Source: Acinetobacter towneri DSM 14962 = CIP 107472 (GTDB lineage Bacteria > Pseudomonadota > Gammaproteobacteria > Pseudomonadales > Moraxellaceae). From it: a stretch of DNA of 64,000 bases. The notes beneath the pieces are model-generated. The model saw nothing but the letters and a program-made list of their open reading frames with translations, did not search any database and was not told the origin of the DNA. This document shows positions 40,370 through 49,823 of the stretch, in pieces; position 1 is the stretch's first letter, and every line of letters starts with the position of its first letter. A program made the position numbers and the translations under genes. Where the stretch lies: NCBI RefSeq assembly GCF_000368785.1, contig NZ_KB849688.1, positions 66,943 to 130,942 on the forward strand, given 5' to 3'.

Positions 40370-40494
40370 GGATATTTCCTGTATTTAATATTCAAGTCAT
40401 TTGAGTGAAACAATGCCGCTATTGTGCCTAAACTTGTTTGACGAAGGAATAGCTTTTTGCAATTTCTACATTCATGTGCTTAGGCTTAAGGCTA

Positions 40495-40774
40495 GGGGCT
40501 GTTGACAATTTTTCTATGTTTGCGACATGAGAGATATATCTCGCAACGTTTTTTAGCTGATATAAGGCATGAGGTAGGAAATTTAGTCATTCTAAATGAC
40601 TGACTCATAACGCAATAGCAGCAAAAAATATGCTTGTCCTGAAAGGCTGTGGCTAAAACTTTCTCAGATTGCGTTATGAAACTTGGCAATAGTCTCGCTA
40701 TTCCCTGCGTTTCATGCCTGATCTGCTCAGTTTTAGCCTACAGCGCAAACTATTTATGAAATATCAACAGCCCC
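40495..40774. repeat. MITE-like structured repeat, ~280 bp, non-coding
   Basis: The ends are a perfect 11-bp inverted repeat, GGGGCTGTTGA (40495-40505) and TCAACAGCCCC (40764-40774). Inside are further nested inverted repeats: CATAACGCAAT/ATTGCGTTATG (40606-40616 and 40668-40678), GGCTAAAACT/AGTTTTAGCC (40651-40660 and 40729-40738), AGTCATT-cta-AATGACT, and GAAAC...GTTTC around ATAG-TCTCG-CTAT. No open frame of the expected codon use is present. I see no clear target-site duplication. Similarity to repeats elsewhere in Acinetobacter is my expectation, not verified. Confidence 0.6.
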
Positions 40775-40893
40775 CTCAAGAACGCTATTTTTTTGCAGCG
40801 TTGCAGATTTTCAACACTCCGTTGCAGGTGGATACTTTTTTCGCTACATGCTGTTGTTTAGCATGCAAGCACACTATTCGCCTGAAACACAAC

Positions 40894-41329
40894 ATGAACA
40901 GTTCTCATTCATATTACACCCGTACCGCACAAGTTTTACATTGGCTCATGGCGATTATTTTTATTGGTGATTCGCTTATTTTGGCGTTACACCCACCCTG
41001 CGCCACAACTGCCTGACAGCATGTCACCGTTGATGAAAACACTAGCGCATTTAGGACATCTAGGTCTGTATTTTATGCTGATTGCGATTCCAATCACGGG
41101 CTGTTTGTTTAGCTGGAGCGTGGGTAAACCTGTGCCTGTGTTGTATTTATTTGAAATTCCAGCCTTGGTGGATAAGAACCCCGAACTATTAGCAATTGTT
41201 AAACCTGTGCATACTTATTTGTCATGGTTTGCAGGGGCAATGGTGGTTGGGCATATGCTTGCAGCACTTAAACATCACTTTATAGATAAAGACGATGTAT
41301 TGCGTAGTATGACGCAACAAGGTAAATAA
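40894..41329 (+). pseudogene. cytochrome b561 remnant with internal deletion and frameshift
   Basis: An N-terminal fragment (MNSSHSYYTRTAQVLHWLMA then IIFIG) is in one frame and the rest (VIRLFWRYTHPAP onward to MTQQGK) is in another. They meet at about 40960-40970, where GGTGATTCGC is read in both. Cytochrome b561 proteins have four membrane helices; here helix 1 with its haem His (HWLMA) is followed directly by the loop before helix 3, so helix 2 and its haem-ligand His are missing. Helices 3 (GHLGLYFMLIAIPITGC) and 4 (YLSWFAGAMVVGHMLAALKHH) remain. About 50-60 codons appear lost. The product would not be functional. Confidence 0.8.
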
Positions 41330-41372
41330 TTTTTAAAGCTTGAGTTTAAAGCGATTCAAATCGTTCTCCCAC

Positions 41373-41403
41373 AAAAAAGCAGCTTAAATTAAGCTGCTTT
41401 TTT
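41373..41403. terminator. bidirectional terminator
   Basis: AAAAAAGCAGCTTAA and its complement, one-base loop, between the cytochrome remnant (+) and the deaminase gene (-). Confidence 0.92.
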
Positions 41404-41434
41404 GTAGTCTAAGCTAATCTAAATTCAGTTTAAC

Positions 41435-42451
<1,017 letters not shown>

Positions 42452-42487
42452 CTATTGAATGGGAGAGTTTCAAAAATTGATCAAAAT

Positions 42488-42522
42488 AAAAAAGGGTGCA
42501 AACTGAGTTTACACCCCTTTTC
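42488..42522 (-). terminator. terminator of the purine permease gene
   Basis: AAAGGGGTGTAAAC-TCA-GTTTGCACCCTTT in the minus direction (one G-U pair near the centre) with a U run, about 12 bp past the permease stop and before the deaminase start. Confidence 0.85.
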
Positions 42523-42533
42523 CGTTTAAAATA

Positions 42534-43856
42534 TTAACCGCCAAACATGGCAAATTTTAATGCCCAAAGTGCAGCAATAATCCAAACCATATAAGGTACA
42601 GACTTGGCTTTGCCTGTGAGTAGTTTAATCAGCGCATAGCTAATAAAGCCCATGGCAATACCATCGGCAATGGAATAAGTAAATGGCATGAACACGAGGG
42701 TTAAGAAGGCAGGTACTGCTTCGGTAATGTCATCCCAATCAATATGCACAATGCCCTGAATCATCAATACACCCACAAATAACAAGGCAGGTGCTGTTGC
42801 AAAACCAGGTACCGATTGCGCGAGCGGCGCCAGGAATAAACAGGCAATAAACAACAAGCCAACAATCACTGCGGTTAAACCAGTACGACCACCCGCTGCA
42901 ACGCCTGCAGATGATTCAATATACGGCGTTGTTGAAGATGTACCCAATGCCGCACCTGCTACAATGGCAGAAGAGTCGGCAAAAAGCGCTTTTTTCAAAC
43001 GAGGTAATTTGCCATCTTGTAATAAGCCTGCGCGGTGTGAAACACCCACTAAAGTGCCTGTGGAGTCAAATAAATCGACCAAGAAAAATACGAAAATTAC
43101 ACCAATTAAACTTGCTGTAAATAGACCTTCAAAGTCCATTTGCATGAAAGTAGGGGCAAGAGATGGAATTTCACCAACCACTCCTTTAAATTCACTTAAA
43201 CCTAAAGCTGTTGAAATCGCAGTTAGCACCAAAATACTGATGATAATTGCACCACGCACTTTAAAGTGATGCATCACCACCACCATTAAAAACCCCAATA
43301 GCGCTAAAAGTACAGTGGGTTGTTTTAAGTCACCTAAGCCCACCAAAGTCGCAGGATTATCGACAATAACACCAGCATTTTTAAGCGCGATTAAAGCAAG
43401 GAATAAACCAATACCACCGCCTATGGCTAATTTTAATGACATGGGAATGGCATTGACAATTGCTTCACGGATTTTAAACATGCTAATGGCAATAAAAATA
43501 ATCCCTGATACAAAAACTGCAGCCAAAGCCGTTTGCCAAGACACTCCCATGCCTAAACACACCGAGTAAGTGAAATAAGCATTTAGCCCCATGCCCGGTG
43601 CCAGTGCGATTGGGTAGTTAGCAACAATCCCCATCACTAGGCAGCCAATTGCTGCGGCTAAGCAGGTGGCGACAAAGACAGCTCCATGATCCATTCCTGT
43701 TTCAGATAAAATCATTGGATTGACAATAATGATGTAACACATGGTTAAGAAGGTGGTTACACCCGCCAAAATCTCGGTACGGAATGTGGTCTTGTTTTCG
43801 CTTAATTTGAATAAGCGCTCAAGCATTCCCGCTGAGGATGGATTAGGAGTCGTCAT
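42534..43856 (-). CDS. NCS2/AzgA-family purine base permease
   Basis: A 440-residue membrane protein with about 12-14 hydrophobic helices and no signal peptide. It opens MLERLFKLSENKTTFRTEILAGVTTFLTMCYIIIVNP, the AzgA-subfamily signature, and has ALAPGMGLNAYF, the substrate-helix segment ALGTSSTTPYIESSAGVAAGGRTGL, and VDLFDSTGTLVGV. AzgA members import adenine, guanine or hypoxanthine with protons; nucleobase choice cannot be read. The neighbouring deaminase points to adenine. An intervening terminator (42488-42522) suggests separate transcripts, or partial read-through. Confidence 0.92.
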   Translation of the reverse strand: MTTPNPSSAGMLERLFKLSENKTTFRTEILAGVTTFLTMCYIIIVNPMILSETGMDHGAVFVATCLAAAIGCLVMGIVANYPIALAPGMGLNAYFTYSVCLGMGVSWQTALAAVFVSGIIFIAISMFKIREAIVNAIPMSLKLAIGGGIGLFLALIALKNAGVIVDNPATLVGLGDLKQPTVLLALLGFLMVVVMHHFKVRGAIIISILVLTAISTALGLSEFKGVVGEIPSLAPTFMQMDFEGLFTASLIGVIFVFFLVDLFDSTGTLVGVSHRAGLLQDGKLPRLKKALFADSSAIVAGAALGTSSTTPYIESSAGVAAGGRTGLTAVIVGLLFIACLFLAPLAQSVPGFATAPALLFVGVLMIQGIVHIDWDDITEAVPAFLTLVFMPFTYSIADGIAMGFISYALIKLLTGKAKSVPYMVWIIAALWALKFAMFGG

Positions 43857-44274
43857 GACCTAGCCCCTGTAAATAAACTGAATTTGCAGTATGACTGAAT
43901 TTTAAGTCAACACTTAAAAGCCTGTGTTAGTTGCAACAATAGATTTGCCCAATGAGCATGTAAAATTACATGAAAAAGATAAACTTAATTCACAATCAAG
44001 CATTTGATTTTATCAAAATCAAAAATTCGGAATGCTAAATAAAAAAGCCGCATAAATTTTATGCAGCTTTGTTCATCTTTTTTTTACTTCAGTCACTCTC
44101 AAAAGTAATGCCTTTGAGTTGTGATGAAGCAGTTTCAATTGGCAAATTATACCATAGGGATTTTTTAAAAATTCTAGTTTTTTGAATTAAAGATAAAATT
44201 TTACGATAAAGTGAAGCACACAAAAGTGTGATGAATAAAGCAATTACCACACATTATGTTAGAAATTTCTACGC
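43857..44274. other. 418-bp intergenic region upstream of the purine permease
   Basis: AT-rich with no coding signal. It contains one terminator-like hairpin (44043-44072, minus: AAAGCTGCATAA with TTATGCGGCTTT, then a U run), which would end the transcript of the small gene at 44275-44454. The left half should hold the permease promoter. I looked for a purine riboswitch (paired loops around a three-way junction) and saw none. Confidence 0.5.
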
Positions 44275-44454
44275 TTATTCTGTGACTTGCAAAATCTGTG
44301 GTGTAGCCGCTTCTGTTTTTTCTAGCGATAAATTTGCAGATTCAGTCAAAACTCGGTTCAGTTCTGCCTGCTTTCGCGTTTCCTCTTCCAAGTAAACGAG
44401 ATAACCTAATAAAACGACCAACACCACCAAAACTGGCACAAGAATGTGTTTCAT
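44275..44454 (-). CDS. small single-pass membrane protein, unknown
   Basis: A 59-residue protein from the ATG at 44454. Residues about 3-23 (HILVPVLVVLVVLLGYLVYL) form a membrane segment, then a charged helix (EEETRKQAELNRVLTESANL) and a short tail. A longer frame starting at 44487 exists but adds an unstructured N-terminus ahead of the membrane helix. The ribosome site is weak for both starts. It is hypothetical; the clean membrane helix and following terminator hint that it is real. Confidence 0.45.
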   Translation of the reverse strand: MKHILVPVLVVLVVLLGYLVYLEEETRKQAELNRVLTESANLSLEKTEAATPQILQVTE

Positions 44455-44570
44455 GTCATTTACTTTTATTGAACAATTTTCATACATATTAGCAAAAATT
44501 ATGCGCAGTGTAACTCTTAATACGCCCCAGTCAAAATTTGTGCTTCAGCGATCAAACTCAATCTATTACA

Positions 44571-45131
44571 TTAAGCCATTGTATGAATGGTATTTTTAAA
44601 ACGTTTCCAAGATACATAGAAAAATGTTGTTGCAATTGCGATTAACCATAGAAAGGAAGGCCAGACCACATCCAATCCTGCATTTCGGTATAAAATTGCT
44701 TGCGCCAATGTTACAAAATGCATTGTCGTTGCAATCAACATGATATTTTGAATAATTTCTGGCATGCTTTCTCGTGGTGTACTTGCCCCAGACAACATTT
44801 GCAAGGGAATCAGAATAAGCATCATCAGCAAACCGAATTGCGGCATCGATTTAGACACGGTTGCCATATATATACCCATTGAGGTTGTTGCAAATAAGGT
44901 CAGCAAGGCTCCAAAGAAAAATAACAGCAAACTTCCTTCTATGGGTACCTGTAATGCCCCCTGCACCACTACTTTTAAGCCTAAAAAAGCTGCTAAAAGC
45001 ACCACAAGGCTCATCGATAAAACCTTTGCCAGCATAATTTCAAAAACCGTGACTAGCATAACCGTTAAATGCTTAATGGTGCCATGTTCTCGCTCACGAA
45101 TCAGTGCACAAATGAAATGTGGAAAGAGGCT
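44571..45131 (-). pseudogene. 5'-truncated ABC-2 type permease remnant
   Basis: The last ~185 residues of an ABC-2 exporter permease of the YhhJ/RbbA-associated type: a cytosolic LIREREHGTIKHLTVM segment, the helices LAKVLSMSLVVLLAAFLGL and GSLLLFFFGALLTLFATTSM, LQMLSGASTPRESMP and a final helix. The family is normally about 370 residues. Here the frame is blocked by TGA at 45132-45134, just before SLFPHFICALIRE, so the N-terminal half is gone. No internal ATG restores the missing domain. No partner ATPase gene is nearby. Short direct repeats lie just upstream (45141-45174). Confidence 0.8.
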
Positions 45132-45140
45132 TCAAAGCTC

Positions 45141-45174
45141 TAGTGCAAAATAAAAACCAATTAGTGCAAAATAA
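45141..45174. repeat. 13-bp direct repeat beside the permease remnant
   Basis: TAGTGCAAAATAA occurs at 45141-45153 and again at 45162-45174, at the point where the permease homology ends. It may mark a rearrangement boundary. Confidence 0.5.
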
Positions 45175-45187
45175 GCCGAAAACTTAC

Positions 45188-45216
45188 ATGTGTACACCAC
45201 TGTGTACATATTTTTA
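45188..45216 (+). terminator. stem-loop with U-rich tail of unknown purpose
   Basis: ATGTGTACAC-CACT-GTGTACATAT (one wobble pair) followed on the plus strand by TTTTTAAAC. No plus-strand gene precedes it; it could be a protein-binding palindrome instead. Confidence 0.35.
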
Positions 45217-45254
45217 AACTATAAGCGAATTTATGTATCTTTAAGAAAAGCAAT

Positions 45255-45288
45255 AAAAAAGCCCTAAATCGTTATAATTCAGAGCTTT
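45255..45288 (-). terminator. terminator of tRNA-Val
   Basis: AAAGCTCTGAAT pairs with ATTTAGGGCTTT (two G-U pairs, seven-base loop), then six U on the minus strand, 45 bp past the tRNA 3' end. Confidence 0.8.
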
Positions 45289-45332
45289 ATTACTTATATG
45301 AAGTTATGTAACAACATATAATTTTAATGTAT

Positions 45333-45409
45333 TGGTAGGCATATCCAGACTCGAACTGGAGACCTCTACGATGTCAACGTAGCGCTCTAACCAACTGAGC
45401 TATACGCCT
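45333..45409 (-). tRNA. tRNA-Val (GAC)
   Basis: A complete cloverleaf: acceptor AGGCGTA/TATGCCT (one G-U), D arm GCTC...GAGC with AGTTGGTTA loop, anticodon arm CTACG-TTGACAT-CGTAG with anticodon GAC, T arm TCCAG-TTCGAGT-CTGGA, discriminator A and encoded CCA. The anticodon reads GUC/GUU valine codons. Confidence 0.96.
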
Positions 45410-45441
45410 AAAGTGCTTCGCATCATATTCAGTTTTGATTT

Positions 45442-47478
45442 TTAAGACAAGTCCTTTCTGTGTTTTTTCAACACATCCGAGCAAGTTTTAAGCAAATCAA
45501 AAAACACCTGCTCTGAAACACGGTCATGTTCAGGCGCATAAGAATATTGTTGATAGCACACGCCTAAACGCTTAAATGCCTCTTGTTCATTTGCATCTAC
45601 CTGCGCTGCTAAACGCTGCATCCACACACTCACTGTTTCTGCATCCTGTTTTTGCAACTGAGCGGGCAATCTTTTAGAAAATTTGTCTAAGGCACGATTT
45701 ATGCGAGAACCTTGCTGACGTTTTTTCCAAAAAATCCAGCCAAAATACCCTGCTAAGATCATGAGAATACTTGAAACCAACACCGCTGCCAAAGCATAGT
45801 TTGAGTGCAGCCCTAAGCGTCCAAACCAGTGACGCTGTGACTCGGCATCATAACCCACGACCTTGCTTTGCCATTGATAACTTGCATAATCACTCCACAC
45901 CCGTAAAGAACGAATAAAATTAGAATGTTGGTATTGCCACATTTGTGTGTCAGCACCCAAAACGGCCCGATCATCTGCCATTAGGTTTTGCATACCATCA
46001 TCTATACGTTGAGGTGCAATGATGGCTGTCGGGTCTATGCGTACCCATTGTTGATTGAGCAACACTTCTGTCCAAGCATGTGCATCTTGCTGTCGTACTT
46101 CCCAGCTTTGTCCATCGGGTGCAAGTTCCCCACCCTGATAGCCCACGACTACACGCGCTGGAATCCCGACATAACGCATCAATAAGGCAAAACTTGAGGC
46201 ATAATGTTCACAAAAACCTTGCTTACTCTGAAACAAGAATTCATCGACTCGGTTTTGTCCGAGCATTCCAGGTTTTAAGGTATAACTAAAGCCATTATTG
46301 CGATACCACTGCAATACATTCTGCACGTAGCGTTCAGGTTGTTGCTGACTTTGAGCAAACATCTGCAGGGCAAATTGCTGAGCTTTTGGGTCAGATTGCG
46401 TCTGTACCTGAACATTTAAACGCTGGCTAAAGCGTCGATAACGCTCGTTCTGTGCATCATCCCCTTGAATACGTGCGGATTCCCCAACCCACTGCAAAGC
46501 AATCGGTTGAATCCGACCATTTTGACGCTGTGGCACCATACTCCAATCACGGCGTAATACATAACCGTGTTGATTCGGTACAGATTTTTCCAGCGCCATA
46601 ATCCACTGTGCACGTGGGTCTGCTGCAATATATTGATACTGAAAATCGACTTGCTCTGGCTGTAATTGTGCTGCCTGAACGGGTTGTTGATTGCTAAAAT
46701 TGCTTGTCCATGTGCGACCATCATATTGATCCAGTACCATCGCCCGCCAATATAGTTTTGAACGTGGCGGCAGTTGCTGCATATTCCCCACAATACGAAA
46801 TGCCAAAGCAGAAGATTGTGATAATTCGGCAATATCGCCTGGTGACATCGTGTCACTAATACCTGTCACGCCTTTGGCATCAGGAATAGGTACATGCCAC
46901 AATGGCGGTAAACGTGGAAAGAATAAAAACAATAATAAAAAGAATGGCAAAGCGTATGCGATAAACTTGGCGACATTTTTAAGGTCATGCTTTGCATCTT
47001 GGCTGCTCGAATGACGCGACGCATAATCTGAAAATGCACTTTTTTGAATCCGATATAACCCAATTAAACAACTGATTAAACATAGAATGACCAACACGGT
47101 CATCCACATGCTTTGGCTGTATAAAAATGAACTGGCACTCACAAAGAGCGCAAAATTAAATAAAATAATCAGGTCGCGCTGGGTATGACTTTCTAAAGCT
47201 TTGGCAAACAAAAAGGTGCTTAATAAGGCAACACCAGCCTCTACGCCAATCAGGCTTTTATAACTCAGATAAATGCTGGCTAAGGCACAGCAGGTCAATC
47301 CATAAGTCCAAACTTTAGAAATACGCGCTGTCTTGTTTTTATAGTGAAGATACAACAGCAACAACATGAGTCCGAAAATGACACTCAATGCCACAGGGCT
47401 AAACAGCATGTGAGCAGCCAAAATTAAGATCAGGCTAAGCAGAATAGATTGCTGAATCGAATTGTGCATGATCATCAA
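45442..47478 (-). CDS. TgpA-like transglutaminase-domain membrane protein
   Basis: A 678-residue inner-membrane protein with about six N-terminal membrane helices (DUF3488, about 10-215), a periplasmic transglutaminase-core domain (about 380-500), one more helix (ALAAVLVSSILMILAGYFGW, about 575) and a cytosolic tail. The catalytic triad is Cys in KQGFCEHYASSFALLM, His in QQDAHAWTEVLL and Asp in WVRIDPTAII. The family includes P. aeruginosa TgpA, which is essential there. It overlaps the DUF58 gene by four bases and follows MoxR, forming the conserved three-gene module; the overlap indicates translational coupling. The natural substrate is not known. Confidence 0.9.
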   Translation of the reverse strand: MMIMHNSIQQSILLSLILILAAHMLFSPVALSVIFGLMLLLLYLHYKNKTARISKVWTYGLTCCALASIYLSYKSLIGVEAGVALLSTFLFAKALESHTQRDLIILFNFALFVSASSFLYSQSMWMTVLVILCLISCLIGLYRIQKSAFSDYASRHSSSQDAKHDLKNVAKFIAYALPFFLLLFLFFPRLPPLWHVPIPDAKGVTGISDTMSPGDIAELSQSSALAFRIVGNMQQLPPRSKLYWRAMVLDQYDGRTWTSNFSNQQPVQAAQLQPEQVDFQYQYIAADPRAQWIMALEKSVPNQHGYVLRRDWSMVPQRQNGRIQPIALQWVGESARIQGDDAQNERYRRFSQRLNVQVQTQSDPKAQQFALQMFAQSQQQPERYVQNVLQWYRNNGFSYTLKPGMLGQNRVDEFLFQSKQGFCEHYASSFALLMRYVGIPARVVVGYQGGELAPDGQSWEVRQQDAHAWTEVLLNQQWVRIDPTAIIAPQRIDDGMQNLMADDRAVLGADTQMWQYQHSNFIRSLRVWSDYASYQWQSKVVGYDAESQRHWFGRLGLHSNYALAAVLVSSILMILAGYFGWIFWKKRQQGSRINRALDKFSKRLPAQLQKQDAETVSVWMQRLAAQVDANEQEAFKRLGVCYQQYSYAPEHDRVSEQVFFDLLKTCSDVLKKHRKDLS

Positions 47479-48383
47479 GCCTGTGCCAAAAGAATTTTTG
47501 CCTGTTTCAACTGCCGCTCACCTACGCCTTTTTCAAGGGTCGCATGTGGCAAAAACATCGCATAATTCAACTGTTGTTGTTCACATTGCTCGGCCAAACC
47601 CATCATCAAACTTAATTTTTCTTCGTGGGTCGGTGCAGGCATGTGTTCATAGTGAATGTCGATACTCTGTTGATCCTGATATTGTTCAAAAACTTTGACA
47701 TATAAGCCTTGCCCTCGTGCCGCTTGCTTCCACGACACAGCTTGCAAAGAATCGCCCAATTGAAAATCACGCAGCTCACGAAACTCGTCTAAATCGGGTT
47801 GAAAGCTGTGTTGATGCTGTTTATTCTCTGCGCTATACATGGCGGCTTTGGGTGCCACCCACGCGGTACGTGACAAATTCAAATAAGTCCACGCACGTAC
47901 CAAGCCAAAAGGATAAACCGAATAAATGTGTAAATAAGGATAATGAAACTGCCCACGTTGCGCTGCAAAAAATGTCAACACATACTGCTGCTGAGTGTCT
48001 TGAATAAGAACCTTTTCTAATTGATGATCGGCTTTAATCCATAAATAGCGTGCCTGCGCGACCTCTTGTTTGAAATGCAATTGTAATTGCAATACTTCAC
48101 CTACTTGCCCAACTTCGGTGGTCACAATTTCAATCTCTAATTCATGCAGCTGCTTAAAGGTCAAATAAAAACTGATACATAAAATGGCACTGATCAAAAA
48201 GCAAAAGCCTAAAATCAGGTTATTGCCATAATTCACGCCTGCAATAAACGTGATCAAAATCAGCACTAAATACAGATAGCCCTGTTGGTAAATAAAAACC
48301 AAAATATCTTTTTGTTTTAAGGCCTTGTGTCGATCAAATTTAAAACGTGTCTTGATCCAGTTTTGCCATGCCTGCTTAAACAT
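47475..48383 (-). CDS. DUF58 protein
   Basis: A 302-residue protein. Two hydrophobic segments near the N-terminus (about 37-52 and 57-76) suggest membrane anchoring, followed by a von Willebrand A-like cytosolic or periplasmic domain. The DUF58 signature is present: FRELRDFQLGDSLQAVSWKQAARGQGLYVKVFEQ. In MoxR modules the DUF58 protein links the AAA chaperone to the transglutaminase-type protein. It begins seven bases after the moxR stop and ends overlapping the next gene by four bases. Confidence 0.88.
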   Translation of the reverse strand: MFKQAWQNWIKTRFKFDRHKALKQKDILVFIYQQGYLYLVLILITFIAGVNYGNNLILGFCFLISAILCISFYLTFKQLHELEIEIVTTEVGQVGEVLQLQLHFKQEVAQARYLWIKADHQLEKVLIQDTQQQYVLTFFAAQRGQFHYPYLHIYSVYPFGLVRAWTYLNLSRTAWVAPKAAMYSAENKQHQHSFQPDLDEFRELRDFQLGDSLQAVSWKQAARGQGLYVKVFEQYQDQQSIDIHYEHMPAPTHEEKLSLMMGLAEQCEQQQLNYAMFLPHATLEKGVGERQLKQAKILLAQA

Positions 48384-48390
48384 GCGTGTA

Positions 48391-49353
48391 CTAACTCACT
48401 TTAACCTGTTGCATCACATACAAAGTTTCTGCCTCACTCAATCCAATACGATGTGCAGCAACTGCCACAAATACCGCTTGAATATCATCGGCAGTGACAA
48501 AACTACGTTGCTCAATTAGAGCATGTGCTTGTGCTGCTTTTTTCAATGCCAAAACACCACGGGTAGATAATCCGTGACGCGCTTTACGGGTTTCTGTGGC
48601 TAAGTCGAGTAAGTAATCTAGCGCGGTATCTGACACATAAATTTCCGTGACCAATTGCTGTAAATTTAAAATTTCTGTTTCAGTAAAAATATGGGCCAAA
48701 CTGGCAATCAGCGCATGTCTGGAGTTTTGTTGCAGCAACATTTTTTCAGCAAAACGCGATGGATAACCCAAAGACAGACGCATTAAAAAACGATCAAGCT
48801 GTGATTCTGGCAGCGCATAAGTACCACTTTGAAACAGTGGATTTTGTGTGGCAATCACCCAAAAAGGTTGCGGCAAGCTATAACGCACACCATCCACCGT
48901 AACAGCACCTTCCTCCATCGCTTCCAACAAGGCACTTTGGGTTTTAGGTGAACAACGGTTAATTTCATCTGCCAATAAAATTTGGGTAAAAATAGGGCCT
49001 TGCTTAAATTCAAATTGATGTTCTTTTTGATTAAACATATTCACGCCAATCACATCACTGGCCAGCATGTCATTGGTAAACTGAATGCGCTGAAATTGCA
49101 GACCCGCCAAGTGCGATAAAGCACTCGATAAGGTGGTTTTGCCTAATCCGGGTAAATCTTCAAAAAGCACATGCCCGCCCGCCAACAAACAACTTAACGC
49201 CAATTTGGTCTGCTGTTCTTTATCTAAAATAATGGTGTTAATTTCAGTCAAAAAAGCCTGAATTTTACCCGCATAAGATTCAATCTGTGCATTGAGCTGT
49301 TGCTGCGCTTGCGTCAGTTGTTGTTTTTGAACTTTTTCTGTACCCCAAATCAC
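48391..49353 (-). CDS. MoxR-family AAA+ ATPase
   Basis: A 320-residue AAA+ chaperone from the GTG at 49353. Walker A is DLPGLGKTT and Walker B ILLADEINRCSPKTQ, followed by LLEAMEEGAVTVDGV and sensor IATQNPLFQSGTYALPESQLDRF, characteristic of MoxR. I chose the GTG because AAGGGG lies seven bases upstream; the in-frame ATG at 49389 sits inside the stem of a terminator (49376-49409), so a start there is unlikely. The protein probably remodels or inserts cofactors/partners; specific clients are unknown. It is first in the moxR-DUF58-tgpA run. Confidence 0.92.
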   Translation of the reverse strand: MIWGTEKVQKQQLTQAQQQLNAQIESYAGKIQAFLTEINTIILDKEQQTKLALSCLLAGGHVLFEDLPGLGKTTLSSALSHLAGLQFQRIQFTNDMLASDVIGVNMFNQKEHQFEFKQGPIFTQILLADEINRCSPKTQSALLEAMEEGAVTVDGVRYSLPQPFWVIATQNPLFQSGTYALPESQLDRFLMRLSLGYPSRFAEKMLLQQNSRHALIASLAHIFTETEILNLQQLVTEIYVSDTALDYLLDLATETRKARHGLSTRGVLALKKAAQAHALIEQRSFVTADDIQAVFVAVAAHRIGLSEAETLYVMQQVKVS

Positions 49354-49375
49354 AGTAAATCCCCTTATCCCCAAT

Positions 49376-49409
49376 AAAAAACGGCGCATGTTTAAACATA
49401 CACCGTTTT
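49376..49409 (-). terminator. terminator between ybdD-like gene and moxR
   Basis: AAAACGGTGTATGTTT pairs with AAACATGCGCCGTTTT (two G-U pairs, effectively no loop) then a U run on the minus strand. It is ~100 bp past the YbdD-like stop. Confidence 0.85.
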
Positions 49410-49507
49410 GCTAAATTTCCAAAGAAATCCTCGAGATATTCTAAACTGCCTAAAAAAGTAAGTTTTAAACAGCTCGTATCTCTATACGTTTCCATCGTGA
49501 TACGGGA

Positions 49508-49813
49508 TTAACACGGACACTTTTTCAAACCACCTTTTGCCGATGGATAACGCGCATCGACACAGTAGCGATAAAAAGTCTTCGGATCCATGGCTTCTAA
49601 ATCTGGATGATGCTTACGCATGTGTTCCAAATAATTCTGATAATCGGGTACACCGACCATTAAACGAAAACTTTGTTGCAAACGCTGCCATAAAGTAGCG
49701 ATACGCGACCAGTTTTTCGGATTCAGAATCAAATCCTTTTGCGACATGATGGTCATTTTAATGATGTTGTAAATCACCGTTTTACTCTGTTGGGCAAATT
49801 TAAGCTTAATCAT
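49508..49813 (-). CDS. YbdD/YjiX-like small protein paired with CstA
   Basis: A 101-residue member of the YbdD family (DUF466). The core SFRLMVGVPDYQNYLEHMRKHHP, then YRYCVDARYP and ending GLKKCPC, is the family pattern. In E. coli YbdD is needed for CstA-mediated pyruvate import. The usual protein is about 65 residues; this one has an extra ~35-residue N-terminus (KLKFAQQSKTVIYNII), supported by AGGAG six bases before the ATG. It begins 10 bp after the cstA stop. A start at internal ATG 49747 would give a normal length, but has no comparable ribosome site. Confidence 0.85.
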   Translation of the reverse strand: MIKLKFAQQSKTVIYNIIKMTIMSQKDLILNPKNWSRIATLWQRLQQSFRLMVGVPDYQNYLEHMRKHHPDLEAMDPKTFYRYCVDARYPSAKGGLKKCPC

Positions 49814-49823
49814 GTGCTCACTC

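Noticed and set aside
40964..41329. Short complete cytochrome-like gene starting at 40964
   Set aside because: It begins mid-protein (MVIRLFWRYTH), and the missing N-terminal helix is present in another frame just upstream. It is part of a pseudogene, not a small gene.
43857..44274. Possible purine riboswitch upstream of the purine permease
   Set aside because: I looked for the three-way junction with conserved loops and saw none; only a terminator-like hairpin of the neighbouring small gene is present.
45060..45131. A functional short ABC-2 permease starting at an internal ATG (45059)
   Set aside because: Conserved coding sequence (LIREREHGTIKHL) continues upstream of that ATG in the same frame until a stop, and the first half of the family is missing.
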